Source: Lysobacteraceae bacterium SCN 69-320 (GTDB lineage: Bacteria > Pseudomonadota > Gammaproteobacteria > Xanthomonadales > Rhodanobacteraceae). From it: 59,385 nt of DNA. Below the pieces are notes generated by a model. It saw only the letters and a program-made list of their open reading frames with translations. It did not search any database and was not told the origin of the DNA. How positions within the stretch are numbered: the stretch's first letter is position 1; the number at the start of each line of letters is the position of its first letter. The stretch is taken from contig MEFP01000020.1 of the NCBI GenBank assembly GCA_001725155.1, forward strand, positions 1 through 59,385, in the 5' to 3' direction. The translations under genes and the position numbers were made by a program. This document shows positions 11,223 to 19,477 of the stretch, piece by piece.

Positions 11223-13649
11223 ATGTCGGACGCTGCACGCGCCGAGGGCCCGCTTTCATCGCCGACGACGCGCAGCGTAGCGATGCGCGTGCTCGCCCTC
11301 GCCCGCCGCAGCCTCCGCCGCCGCTGGCTGCGCAGGCTAGCGATCGCGACGCTCGCGCTGCTGCTCGCCGCGCTGGTCCTCGATCGCCTGTTCCCCCTGC
11401 CGCTGCCGTCCGAGCGCGACGGCAGCAGCGTCGTGCTCGCACGCGACGGCACGCCGCTGCGCGCATTTCCCGACGCCGACGGCCTCTGGCGCTATCCGGT
11501 CACGCCAGAGGCCGTGTCGCCGCTGTATCTGCAGGCGCTGCTGACCTACGAGGACCGCTGGTTCTACCGCCACCCGGGCATCAACCCGCTGGCGCTCGCG
11601 CGCGCTGCCGCGCAGCGCCTGCGCTACGGCCGCACGGTCTCGGGCGGATCGACCCTGACGATGCAGGTCGCGCGCATCCTCGATCCGCATTCGCGCAGCG
11701 CGCTGGGCAAGCTCAAGCAGGTACTGCGCGCGCTGCAGCTCGAAGCGCACCTGAGCAAGGACGAGATCCTGACCCTGTATCTGAACCACGCGCCGTTCGG
11801 CGGCACGATACAGGGCGTGGAAGCGGCCTCCTGGGCGTATCTCGGCAAACCGGCCAACCGGCTCAGTCATGCGGAGGCCGCGCTGCTCGCCGTGCTGCCG
11901 CAGGCGCCGAGCCGGCTGCGCCCCGACCGCAATGCCGCAGTCGCGCAGCGCTATCGCGACAAGCTGCTGGAGCGCATGAACGAACTCGGCGGCTGGGACG
12001 CCGCCACGGTGGCCGATGCGCGGCGCGAGAACGTCGCTGCACGCAGCCTGGAACCGCCGCTGGACGCCGCGCTGCTGGCCCAGCGCCTGCGTGCGGCACT
12101 GCCCGGCGCGCGCCACATCCGCTCGACTGTCAACCGCGAGCTGCAGGCGGCGATGGAAGCGCGCGTGGAAAACTATCTCGCGCGCCTGCCCGAACGTACG
12201 TCGGCCGCGCTGCTGCTCGTCGACAATGCCAGCCTGCAGGCGCTGGCCTATGTCGGCTCCGGCGCCTACGCCGATCCGCAGCGCCTGGGCTATGTCGACA
12301 TGGTGCGCGCGGCGCGTTCGCCGGGTTCCACCTTGAAACCGTTTCTGTACGGCCTCGCACTCGACGACGGGCTCATTCATTCCGAAAGCCTGCTCGTGGA
12401 TGCGCCGCAGTCCTTCGGCGACTACCGACCGGGCAACTTCGACCAGGCCTTCAACGGTCCGGTCGCCGCGGCCGACGCGCTGCGTCTGTCCCTGAACGTG
12501 CCGGCCGTGGACCTGCTCGACCGCGTCGGTCCGGCGCGCTTCGCCGCGCGCCTGGCCAATGCGGGGCTGACCCTGCACTGGCCGCGCGGGGCCGGGCCCA
12601 ATCTCGCGCTGATCCTCGGCGGCACCGGCGCGACGCTGGAAGATCTGGTCGGCGCCTATGCCGCACTCAATCGCGACGGCCTGGCCGGCCGCGTGCGGCT
12701 GCGCGCGGAGGACGCCTTGACCGAGCGCCGCCTGCTGAGTCCCGGCGCCGCCTGGATCGTACGCAGCATGCTCGAAGCGAACCCGCGGCCGGGCCAGAGT
12801 CGCGACACCTTCGATCCGGGCCGGCGCGCGCGGCTGGCCTGGAAGACCGGCACGTCGTACGGTTTTCGCGACGCCTGGGCGCTGGGCACGACGCGACGCT
12901 ATACGGTCGGCGTCTGGGTCGGACGACCCGACGGCACGCCGGTACCCGGCCAGTATGGCGCCGTCACCGCGCTGCCCTTGCTGTTCCAGGCCGTCGACAG
13001 CCTGCCGCGCTCGGCCGAGGACGCCGCGCCGGCCACGCCGCCGGCCAGCGTGACCGAAGCCGAGATCTGCTGGCCGCTCGGCACCGCATTCGAGCCGGCG
13101 CAACCGCAGCTGTGCCAGCAGAAGCGCAAGGCCTGGATACTCGACGGCGGCATCCCGCCTACCCTGCCCGAACGCGACGTCGGCCACTGGCACGACGCGC
13201 GCCTGCGTCTGCGTGTGGACGCGCGCAGCGGACTGCGGCTCAGCGGCGGCTGCGGCGCGGCACAGGAACGCCCGATCGTCGTCGCACGCTGGCCGGCGCT
13301 GGCCCAGCCCTGGCTGACGGCCTGGCAGCGCAAGGCGGCGCAGCTGCCGGCGCTGGCGCCGGGCTGCGCCGACGACGGCCTGGACGGTGGCGCCACCTTG
13401 CGCATCGCCGGCGTCGCGCCCGGCAGCAGCCTCGTGCGCGCGCCCGGCAGCGCGCGGCCGCCGCACCTGTCGCTGCGCGCATTGGGCGCCCAGGGTGTCG
13501 TGCAATGGCTGGTCAACGGCCGCATCGAGGCCGCGATCGACGCGTCGCGGCCGTTCGAGCACGACTTCGACGTCGCCGGTCCGCAGGCCATCACGGCGCT
13601 GACGGCGTCGGGAAACTATGCACGAGTGGAAATCCAGGTACTGCGCTGA
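11223..13649 (+). CDS. pbpC: Penicillin-binding protein 1C (bifunctional glycosyltransferase/transpeptidase)
   Basis: The protein has 808 residues from the ATG at 11223; a TTG two codons upstream and an ATG at 11283 are alternatives, and no ribosome binding site decides. A single membrane anchor follows a basic stretch (RRSLRRRWLRRLAIATLALL). The glycosyltransferase domain shows EDRWFYRHPGINP and GGSTLTMQVAR. The transpeptidase domain has the catalytic SxxK as STLK (Ser369, Lys372) and the KTGTS box. The C-terminal ~95 residues form the PBP1C-specific beta-rich domain. It polymerises and crosslinks peptidoglycan on the periplasmic side. Pairing with the A2M gene upstream is the classical arrangement. 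Confidence 0.94.
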   Translation: MSDAARAEGPLSSPTTRSVAMRVLALARRSLRRRWLRRLAIATLALLLAALVLDRLFPLPLPSERDGSSVVLARDGTPLRAFPDADGLWRYPVTPEAVSPLYLQALLTYEDRWFYRHPGINPLALARAAAQRLRYGRTVSGGSTLTMQVARILDPHSRSALGKLKQVLRALQLEAHLSKDEILTLYLNHAPFGGTIQGVEAASWAYLGKPANRLSHAEAALLAVLPQAPSRLRPDRNAAVAQRYRDKLLERMNELGGWDAATVADARRENVAARSLEPPLDAALLAQRLRAALPGARHIRSTVNRELQAAMEARVENYLARLPERTSAALLLVDNASLQALAYVGSGAYADPQRLGYVDMVRAARSPGSTLKPFLYGLALDDGLIHSESLLVDAPQSFGDYRPGNFDQAFNGPVAAADALRLSLNVPAVDLLDRVGPARFAARLANAGLTLHWPRGAGPNLALILGGTGATLEDLVGAYAALNRDGLAGRVRLRAEDALTERRLLSPGAAWIVRSMLEANPRPGQSRDTFDPGRRARLAWKTGTSYGFRDAWALGTTRRYTVGVWVGRPDGTPVPGQYGAVTALPLLFQAVDSLPRSAEDAAPATPPASVTEAEICWPLGTAFEPAQPQLCQQKRKAWILDGGIPPTLPERDVGHWHDARLRLRVDARSGLRLSGGCGAAQERPIVVARWPALAQPWLTAWQRKAAQLPALAPGCADDGLDGGATLRIAGVAPGSSLVRAPGSARPPHLSLRALGAQGVVQWLVNGRIEAAIDASRPFEHDFDVAGPQAITALTASGNYARVEIQVLR

Positions 13650-13675
13650 GCGCCGCCGGCCCCGTCCTGCGGCGC
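13650..13675. terminator. Possible bidirectional terminator stem between convergent genes
   Basis: GCGCCGC (13650-13656) pairs with GCGGCGC (13669-13675) around a 12-base loop. It fills the 30-base gap between the convergent pbpC and the small minus-strand gene. There is no T-tract on either side, so intrinsic termination is uncertain. Confidence 0.4.
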
Positions 13676-13679
13676 GGGA

Positions 13680-14108
13680 CTATTCGGGCACGTCCGCCGC
13701 GTCTGCCGTCGACGGCTGGAACGGATAGACCGTGATGCGCAGATCCGCGGCGAACCCGGCGATGCGGCGCAACTGATCGCTGCCGAGCAGGGCCAGGCAC
13801 GGCGGCCCATCCGTGCCGCCCTCGAAACCGTAGTCGAACACGCGTCGGTCACAGCGCTGCCACAACGCCTGCAACGGCGGCGGCAGTGCCTCGAGCAAGG
13901 TCAGGAAATGCTCGGTGCAGGCCGCGGCGTCCTCGCTCAGCGCGCCGCGGATCACCGCCTCCAGCGCGAGGCGGAAGCGGCCGGCATCCTCCTCGCAGTG
14001 CAGCACGAAGACCTTGTTGCCGAAATGCGCGGCCAGCGGCGCGAGATCCTCGTCCGATTCCAGCTCCAGATCGAGGTTGATGAAACTGGCGGCAGCTGAA
14101 CCATTCAT
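13680..14108 (-). CDS. Conserved hypothetical protein, 142 residues
   Basis: I do not recognise a named domain. It is a soluble acidic protein without signal peptide or membrane segment. It opens FINLDLELESDEDLAPLAAH, has the charged segment VLHCEEDAGRFRL and ends with an ITVYPFQP strand. The overall composition suggests an alpha/beta cytoplasmic protein. Similar small proteins occur, as I recall, as uncharacterised orthologues in other Proteobacteria, sometimes near defence or immunity genes, but I cannot confirm that here. The open frame runs far upstream without a stop; the ATG at 14108 is chosen because the residues that look conserved begin right after it. The ribosome binding site is weak. 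It is convergent with pbpC. Confidence 0.7.
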   Translation of the reverse strand: MNGSAAASFINLDLELESDEDLAPLAAHFGNKVFVLHCEEDAGRFRLALEAVIRGALSEDAAACTEHFLTLLEALPPPLQALWQRCDRRVFDYGFEGGTDGPPCLALLGSDQLRRIAGFAADLRITVYPFQPSTADAADVPE

Positions 14109-14203
14109 GCGCAAGCACCCGCAGCGATGATACGGAGACGGCCATCCTCGCACAGGTCGCGGCGGCGCGACGCCGGCGACGGATCGCCCGCCGCGCGGCG
14201 CCG

Positions 14204-14710
14204 TTACCGGTGCGGCGGCGCCTTGCGCAGATGGACGACGAGCTGCACGAACCGCCACAACGCCGCCGCGACGAACAGCAGCAGCCCGAGCAGGAACGCG
14301 GTCGACGGCAGCTGCGGCGGCTGCAGCCGGTTCGCGCAGACCACGAGCGCCTGCACGTAGCCGAGGAACAGCATGAGCTGCACGGCGAACGCGGCGTTCT
14401 GGCGGCAGAGGAAATCCACGGTCGCCGCGCGGCGCTCGGGCGCGAGCCAGTAGTCCCGCCGCGGCAGGTTCAGCGGCGTGCGCGGGTTGCGCAGCAGCCG
14501 CTCGGACACGACGGCGACGAACAGCGGCAGCGCCACGGCGAACACGAGGAAGAACACGAGATAGCCGGCGCGCGGCATCGCCGCATCGGCACGGCCGCCG
14601 GCATCGAAATGCGCGGCGACCTGCGCCGGTAGCAGCAGACCGGTCAGCACGACGAATGCGGCGACGCCGGCGGCGGCGGCGAATACCGGGGACAGCGTGG
14701 GGGATCGCAT
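14204..14710 (-). CDS. DUF1648 family membrane protein
   Basis: The protein has 168 residues with four predicted membrane helices (about residues 9-28, 48-68, 107-125 and 137-158). Between the first two lies the DUF1648 signature P-x-x-VAAHFDAGGRADA with MPRAGY, as in SdpI-like and related small membrane proteins. DUF1648 proteins are often of unknown function; in Bacillus the related SdpI gives immunity to a toxin, but nothing here points to that role. No clear ribosome binding site is visible. It lies 95 bases upstream of the 142-residue gene on the same strand, so the two may be cotranscribed. Confidence 0.75.
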   Translation of the reverse strand: MRSPTLSPVFAAAAGVAAFVVLTGLLLPAQVAAHFDAGGRADAAMPRAGYLVFFLVFAVALPLFVAVVSERLLRNPRTPLNLPRRDYWLAPERRAATVDFLCRQNAAFAVQLMLFLGYVQALVVCANRLQPPQLPSTAFLLGLLLFVAAALWRFVQLVVHLRKAPPHR

Positions 14711-14841
14711 CGGCGCTGCGCCAGGGAACGGGACGGTTCAGGCTAGCGGCGTGCGCTGCCGTGGTCCAGCGGCGATCCGCGATCGTGCGCACGCGCGGCG
14801 CGCGACCGGCGCAAGCGCGGCGCCGCATACCCCGCGGCGGC

Positions 14842-15162
14842 TCAATGCCGCCGCAGCGGCCGGGGTTCGGCCAGCGGCAGCGCCGCGGGTTTGGGGTCGC
14901 TCCCGGCCGTGCCGCAGGCGCCGCAGCTGCTGCAGCCGCCCGAGCTCGCGCAGGCGCCGCCGACGCTGGCCGGAATCCGCGCGCGCAGCGCGGCGCCGCG
15001 ACGGCGCAGCACGCCGGGCAGCCGCGCCGACTCCAGCAGATCGGCGGTACGCGCGAGCACACGGCCCCAGACCGACGGCAGGTACTTGCGCAGCACGCTG
15101 AACGCGCTGGCCGCCACGAGCACGGCGACGATCGCATACTGCCAGGCCAGCGACGCGCTCAT
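14842..15162 (-). CDS. FeoB-associated Cys-rich small membrane protein (DUF6587-like)
   Basis: The protein has 106 residues. One N-terminal membrane helix (about residues 8-24, AIVAVLVAASAFSVL) is followed by a basic region and then a cysteine cluster CASSGGCSSCGAC (residues 71-83). Its ATG overlaps the feoB stop codon in an ATGA junction, so it is translationally coupled and is the third gene of the feo operon. Small Cys-rich proteins in this position are known from many genomes as FeoB-associated proteins or stand-ins for FeoC; the biochemical role is unsettled. By inference the Cys cluster, which should face the cytoplasm or membrane surface, could bind Fe(II) or an Fe-S cluster. Confidence 0.8.
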   Translation of the reverse strand: MSASLAWQYAIVAVLVAASAFSVLRKYLPSVWGRVLARTADLLESARLPGVLRRRGAALRARIPASVGGACASSGGCSSCGACGTAGSDPKPAALPLAEPRPLRRH

Positions 15163-17003
15163 GAGGTCAACGCCCGCGTGATCTGGTAGGTGATGAACGA
15201 AGCCGCATAGGCCAGCGCGAACAGATAGCCCGCGGCGATCCAGACGTTGCGCCAGGAATTCGTCTCGCGCCGGATCACCGCGAGGGTGGAAATGCACTGC
15301 GGCGCGAAGATGTACCAGACCAGCAGCGACAGCGCCGTAGCCAGCGGCCACTGGCCGGCGATCAGCGGGCCGAGTTCGGCGGCGATGGTGTCGTCGCTGC
15401 CCGACAGCGAATACACCGTGCCCAGCGCCGCGACCGCGACTTCGCGCGCGGCCAGGCCCGGAATCAGCGCGATGCAGATCTGCCAGTTGAAGCCGACCGG
15501 CGCGAACACGACTTCGAGCGCACGGCCGATACGGCCGGCGAAGCTGTAGTCGATGGCCGGTCCGGTCGCGCCTTCGGGCGGCGCCGGGAAGCTCGACAGG
15601 AACCACAGCAGTACGGTCAGCGCGAGGATGATGCCGCCCACGCGCTTGAGGAAGATCCAGGCGCGCTCCCACAGGCCGATGGCCAGATCGCGCGGATGCG
15701 GCCAGCGGTACGACGGCAGCTCCAGCAGCAGCGCATGCTCGCTGCGATCGCGGCGCAGGCGCTTGATCACGAACGCCACGGCCAGCGCGCTGACGATGCC
15801 GGCGACGTACAGCGCGAACAGCACGATGCCCTGCAGGTTGAACAGACCCGCCACCGTGCGCTGCGGAATGAACGCGGCGATCAGCAAGGTATAGACCGGC
15901 AATCGCGCCGAGCAGGTCATCAGCGGCGCGACCATGATCGTGGCCAGGCGGTCGCGCGGATCCTGGATGCTGCGCGTGGCCATGATGCCCGGGATCGCGC
16001 AGGCGAAGCTCGACAGCAGCGGGATGAACGAGCGGCCGCTCAGGCCGGCCTTGAACATCAGCCGGTCGAGCAGGAAGGCCGCGCGCGGCAGATAGCCGGA
16101 CTCCTCCAGCGCGAGGATGAACAGGAACAGGATCAGGATCTGCGGCAGGAACACCAGCACGCTGCCGATGCCGGCGAACACGCCGTCGGCGAGCAGGCTG
16201 CGCAGCGGTCCTTCGGGCAGCGCGGCCACACTCCAGCCGCCGAGCGCCTTGATGCCGTTCTCGATGCCATCCATGAGCGGTTCGGCCCAGGAGAACACAC
16301 TCTGGAAGATCAGGAACATCAGCACGCCGAGCAGCACCAGCCCCCAGAGCGGATGCAGCGCGATGCGGTCGATCGCATCGTCCGTCGCCGCCGTGCGCGT
16401 AGGCATGCTCACGGTCGCGGCGAGCAGGCGGCGCACTTCCGCGTGCAGGTCCAGATCCGCATCGCCGGTGGGCGGCAGCGGCGGCAGCGGCCCGTCGATG
16501 CGTTCGACGAGCGCCCGAGCGCCGGCGCGCTTGACCGCGACCGTCTCGATGACCGGAATGCCGAGCTCGCGCTCCAGCGCGGCGATGTCGATGCGGATGC
16601 CGCGACGCGCGGCCGCGTCCATCATGTTCAATGCAAGCACGACCGGCACGCCGAGCCGGCGCACTTCGAGCACGAAGCGCAGATGCAGGCGCAGGTTGGT
16701 CGCGTCGGCGACGCAGACCAGCAGGTCCGGCCGCGTCTCGCCGGCAGCGATGCCGAGGCAGACGTCGCGCGTGATCGCTTCGTCGGGGCTGGCGGCATCG
16801 AGGCTGTAGGCGCCCGGCAGATCCAGCAGATCGACGACGCGGCCCGACGGCGCGATGTAACGACCCTGCTTGCGCTCGACCGTGACGCCGGCGTAGTTGG
16901 CAACTTTCTGCCGGCTGCCGGTCAGCAGATTGAACAGCGCGGTCTTGCCGCAGTTGGGATTGCCGACGAGGGCGATGCGCAAAGCCGTCTCCGCGCTGCT
17001 CAT
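15159..17003 (-). CDS. feoB: Ferrous iron transporter FeoB
   Basis: The protein has 614 residues, at the short end of FeoB. The N-terminal G-protein domain shows G1 GNPNCGKTA (residues 14-22), the switch region NYAGVTVE, G3 DLPG, and a G4-like LNMMDAA. The C-terminal half is the polytopic permease with Gate motifs, for example FSWAEPLMDG, SFACAIPGIMATR and TCSARLPVY. It moves Fe(II) across the inner membrane, driven or gated by nucleotide hydrolysis. The start overlaps the feoA stop by ATGA and the stop overlaps the next gene by ATGA, so all three genes are tightly coupled. Confidence 0.95.
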   Translation of the reverse strand: MSSAETALRIALVGNPNCGKTALFNLLTGSRQKVANYAGVTVERKQGRYIAPSGRVVDLLDLPGAYSLDAASPDEAITRDVCLGIAAGETRPDLLVCVADATNLRLHLRFVLEVRRLGVPVVLALNMMDAAARRGIRIDIAALERELGIPVIETVAVKRAGARALVERIDGPLPPLPPTGDADLDLHAEVRRLLAATVSMPTRTAATDDAIDRIALHPLWGLVLLGVLMFLIFQSVFSWAEPLMDGIENGIKALGGWSVAALPEGPLRSLLADGVFAGIGSVLVFLPQILILFLFILALEESGYLPRAAFLLDRLMFKAGLSGRSFIPLLSSFACAIPGIMATRSIQDPRDRLATIMVAPLMTCSARLPVYTLLIAAFIPQRTVAGLFNLQGIVLFALYVAGIVSALAVAFVIKRLRRDRSEHALLLELPSYRWPHPRDLAIGLWERAWIFLKRVGGIILALTVLLWFLSSFPAPPEGATGPAIDYSFAGRIGRALEVVFAPVGFNWQICIALIPGLAAREVAVAALGTVYSLSGSDDTIAAELGPLIAGQWPLATALSLLVWYIFAPQCISTLAVIRRETNSWRNVWIAAGYLFALAYAASFITYQITRALTS

Positions 17004-17248
17004 GGGGTTGCTCCGGCGCTCTGCAACCGGACCCGGGCGGCCTCGCTGCGGCGCAATGCGAAACGCGTGAAACCGATCTGCACCAGCAGCGGATCGCCGC
17101 CGACGGGCCCGCGCGTCACGAGTTTGACCGGCTCGCCGGCGACGAAGCCCAGATCACGCAGGCGCCGGGCGATGGGATCGGCGCTGCCGACGTCCTCGAC
17201 CTCGCGCACGACGGCCGTGTTGCCCGGAAGCAGTTCGGAAAGTCGCAC
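17000..17248 (-). CDS. feoA: Ferrous iron transport protein FeoA
   Basis: The 82-residue SH3-like protein reads VRLSELLPGNTAVVREVEDV and then RRLRDLGFVAGEPVKLV, the FeoA signature. It helps FeoB in Fe(II) uptake. I choose the GTG at 17248, because family members start at M-x-L-S-x-L and because a perfect TATAAT and a Fur-box-like site lie at 17264-17287, so a start at 17296 would be upstream of the promoter. No Shine-Dalgarno is evident before this GTG. The stop overlaps the feoB ATG. Fur repression under iron sufficiency is the likely control. Confidence 0.88.
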   Translation of the reverse strand: MRLSELLPGNTAVVREVEDVGSADPIARRLRDLGFVAGEPVKLVTRGPVGGDPLLVQIGFTRFALRRSEAARVRLQSAGATP

Positions 17249-17263
17249 AGGCAGATACGCTTT

Positions 17264-17287
17264 GAATAAGAATGGTTCGCGATTATA
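17264..17287 (-). promoter_or_regulatory. feo operon promoter with Fur-box-like operator
   Basis: On the minus strand a perfect -10 box TATAAT occupies 17287-17282. It overlaps the site read on the plus strand as GAATAAGAATGGTTCGC (17264-17280), which matches the gammaproteobacterial Fur pattern AATGAGAATGATTCGC at all but two positions. No good -35 is seen. Transcription would start near 17275, about 27 bases before the feoA GTG. The assignment to Fur is by pattern and by the downstream feo genes. Confidence 0.65.
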
Positions 17288-17296
17288 TCCGAACAC

Positions 17297-17862
17297 GGCG
17301 GTTGCGGCGCTTCGACCTTTGCAGGCCCAGTCCAGGGCGATCCGGGCGGCACTGGCACCGGCAGCGACGTCGGCCTGCTCCGATCCGGGGTCTGATCCGG
17401 ATCAGATCTGTCGGAGCGCGGTCCGGCAAGACGCATCCGGGCCGAGTCAATGCGATCCCGCGAGTACCGGTGCGGCCTGCCGGGATCGAGACTTGCTCCA
17501 GGCCCGATGCAGGGAACCTCGAGAAAGTGTCGGAACGACGGTTTTTCGAGTCGCCGAGTCCGGCGCTGATCCGGACTCGTCCGCGCTGATCCAGCGCTGA
17601 CGCGCGCGATCGCGAACGGCACGTCACCGTGCCGCAGGCACCTGGGCGTTTTTCGAGGTGCCCCGTATCGGGCCGTGGGCTGGCGCAGATACCTCAGTCC
17701 CCAGTTCATGCGACCCGGCGAACGCCGGTACGACCCGCTGAGATCGGGGCGCTATCGGGAACCGCCATATCGGTCCGTGATCCGGCGCAGATGTCTGGAC
17801 CTGACACTCGGCCCGGCCCACGGCGCCCCGCTATCATCGGCTTTTCCCGGAGGGAGGGATCC
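17297..17862. repeat. Long intergenic region with degenerate ~105-bp direct repeats
   Basis: No credible gene lies here. Short related segments recur near 17390, 17565, 17666 and 17768, each with a core like TGATCCGG followed by CAGAT or similar (for example TATCGGGCCGTG at 17666 and TATCGGTCCGTG at 17768, then GGCGCAGAT in both). Spacing is about 175, 101 and 102 bases. A small hairpin GGCAC...GTGCC lies near 17620-17634. This looks like an eroded tandem repeat. The strong ribosome binding site of liuC (GGAGGGAGGG) ends the region. Confidence 0.4.
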
Positions 17863-18657
17863 ATGACCGCCACTGTCGCGCTTGCCGTCCGCGGCGCCGC
17901 CGCCGAGGTTCGCCTGAACCGTCCCGGCGTACACAACGCCTTCGACGAGCAGTTGATCGCCGAGCTCACGGCAACCCTGCAGCGCCTGGATGCGGACCCG
18001 GCCGTGCGCGCGGTCGTGCTGACCGGCGAAGGCGCGTCGTTCTCCGCCGGCGCCGACCTGAACTGGATGCGCGCGATGGCCCAGGCCAGCGAGGCCGACA
18101 ACCTGGCCGACTCGCTGAAGCTCGCCGCGCTGATGCGCACCCTGAACTATCTGAGCAAGCCGACCATCGCCCGCGTCAACGGCGCCGCCTACGGCGGTGG
18201 GGTCGGTCTCGTCGCCTGCTGCGACATCGCCATCGGCGTGGCGTCGGCCAAGTTTTCGCTGTCGGAGGTCAAGCTGGGTCTCGTGCCGGCGGTGATCTCG
18301 CCGTACGTGATCGCCGCGATCGGCGCCCGCGCGGCGCGGCGCCTGTTCATCACCGGCGAAGTGTTCGACGGCACCGAGGCCCGCCGGATCGGCCTGCTGC
18401 ACGAAGCCGTCGCCGCCGACCAGCTCGACGCCGCCGTGGATCGCAGCCTGCACTGGCTCGGCAAGGGCGGACCGCTGGCCCAGGCCGAAGCCAAGCGCCT
18501 CGCGCTGGCCATGGCCGGCATGACGCAGGAAGGTCAGCAGACCGTCGACGCGGACACGTCCGCGCTGATCGCACGCCTGCGCGTCTCCGCCGAAGGCCAG
18601 CACGGCCTCGGCGCCTTCCTCGACAAGCGCGCGCCGGATTGGGCTCGGGAAGGCTGA
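17863..18657 (+). CDS. liuC: Enoyl-CoA hydratase family, probable 3-methylglutaconyl-CoA hydratase
   Basis: The protein has 264 residues, the standard crotonase size. The ATG at 17863 follows GGAGGGAGGG. Oxyanion-hole motifs are GEGASFSAGADLNWM and GAAYGGGVGLVACCDIAI. The sequence SAGADLNWM is typical of the 3-methylglutaconyl-CoA and isohexenylglutaconyl-CoA hydratases rather than general fatty-acid hydratases. With liuD and liuE downstream the role is leucine (or acyclic terpene) breakdown: hydration of 3-methylglutaconyl-CoA to HMG-CoA in the cytoplasm. Isovaleryl-CoA dehydrogenase and the carboxyltransferase subunit (liuA, liuB), usually adjacent, are not in the window. Element B follows 30 bases after the stop. 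Confidence 0.85.
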   Translation: MTATVALAVRGAAAEVRLNRPGVHNAFDEQLIAELTATLQRLDADPAVRAVVLTGEGASFSAGADLNWMRAMAQASEADNLADSLKLAALMRTLNYLSKPTIARVNGAAYGGGVGLVACCDIAIGVASAKFSLSEVKLGLVPAVISPYVIAAIGARAARRLFITGEVFDGTEARRIGLLHEAVAADQLDAAVDRSLHWLGKGGPLAQAEAKRLALAMAGMTQEGQQTVDADTSALIARLRVSAEGQHGLGAFLDKRAPDWAREG

Positions 18658-18687
18658 TTGCTGCGATGGATTCGGGCGGGCGGCGCG

Positions 18688-18856
18688 AACCCCATCCCCA
18701 CCCATACCCTCCCCTTGAAGGGGAGGGTTTGATACGGCGTGCGCCGATGGAAGAGAACCGCGCAAGAATTGCGCACGGCTGGCCGGTTCCAACATCTGAG
18801 AGATCGCGGGAAACACCCTCCCCTTCAAGGGGAGGGTATGGGTGGGGATGGGTTTT
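18688..18856. repeat. Composite inverted-repeat element B
   Basis: The left end AACCCCATCCCCACCCA leads into the palindrome CCTCCCCTTGAAGGGGAGG. The right end (from about 18813) is the inverted copy closing GGTGGGGATGGGTTT. The ~85-base interior, starting TTTGATACGGCGTGCG, differs from A and only weakly recalls C and D. It sits between liuC and the DUF559 gene, inside what would otherwise be a liu operon. Confidence 0.88.
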
Positions 18857-18970
18857 TGCCGCAGCGCCGAACCTCATCTCAGAATCCACCGAGCCCACGA
18901 CGCGCAAAACGCCGATGCCTGCAGCGGAGGACCGTCACATCCTCGTCGTACCCCGGCGAGGAGACACCCC

Positions 18971-19477
18971 ATGCACGGCCAGACGAACGCCTTCATCCGC
19001 CGCGCGAAGATCGCGCGCCGGCTGCGCCGCGATGCCACCGACGCCGAACGCCGGCTCTGGCGCCACCTGCGCCTGCGCCAGCTCGACGGCGCCAGGTTCC
19101 GGCGTCAGCATCCGGTCGGCAACTACGTGGTCGATTTCGTCTGCCTCGAACGCCGGCTCGTCATCGAAGTTGACGGCGGGCAGCATGCCGACGCGCGCGA
19201 CGAACGGCGGGATCGCGATCTGCAGCGGCGCGGCTTCGCCGTATTGCGCTTCTGGAATACGGAAATACTCCGCGACGAGGAATCCGTGCTCGTACGGATC
19301 TTCGACGCACTGCTCCAAGGCGCCGCCGACCGGCGACGCGAAACCGATCAAGGACTTCTGACATGCTCGACCACATCGGCATCACCGTCGCCGACTTCGA
19401 CCGCAGCCTGCGCTTCTACACCGACGTGCTCGCGCCGCTGGGGTACGACATCGTCATGCAGGTCACGCCGGAAATGA
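18971..19477 (+). CDS. DUF559 (Vsr-like) endonuclease-domain protein
   Basis: The ATG at 18971 has a strong GAGGAGA site. Residues 1 to about 116 are a complete DUF559 domain: ARRLRRDATDAERRLWRHLR, FRRQHPVGNYVVDFVC, VIEVDGGQH and FWNTEIL. Asp55, Glu66 and Asp68 fit the metal-binding residues of this PD-(D/E)xK-like fold related to very-short-patch-repair nucleases. The frame then runs on to 168 residues and overlaps the next gene by 115 bases; the last ~50 residues look like out-of-frame translation of that gene, so the original stop has probably been lost. It lies 115 bases after element B and interrupts the liu genes. DUF559 function is not established; family members are often found near short repeats. 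Confidence 0.82.
   Translation: MHGQTNAFIRRAKIARRLRRDATDAERRLWRHLRLRQLDGARFRRQHPVGNYVVDFVCLERRLVIEVDGGQHADARDERRDRDLQRRGFAVLRFWNTEILRDEESVLVRIFDALLQGAADRRRETDQGLLTCSTTSASPSPTSTAACASTPTCSRRWGTTSSCRSRRK

Noticed and set aside
17249-17296. feoA start at 17296 with 16 extra residues
   Set aside because: It would lie upstream of the TATAAT/Fur promoter and lacks similarity to FeoA N-termini.
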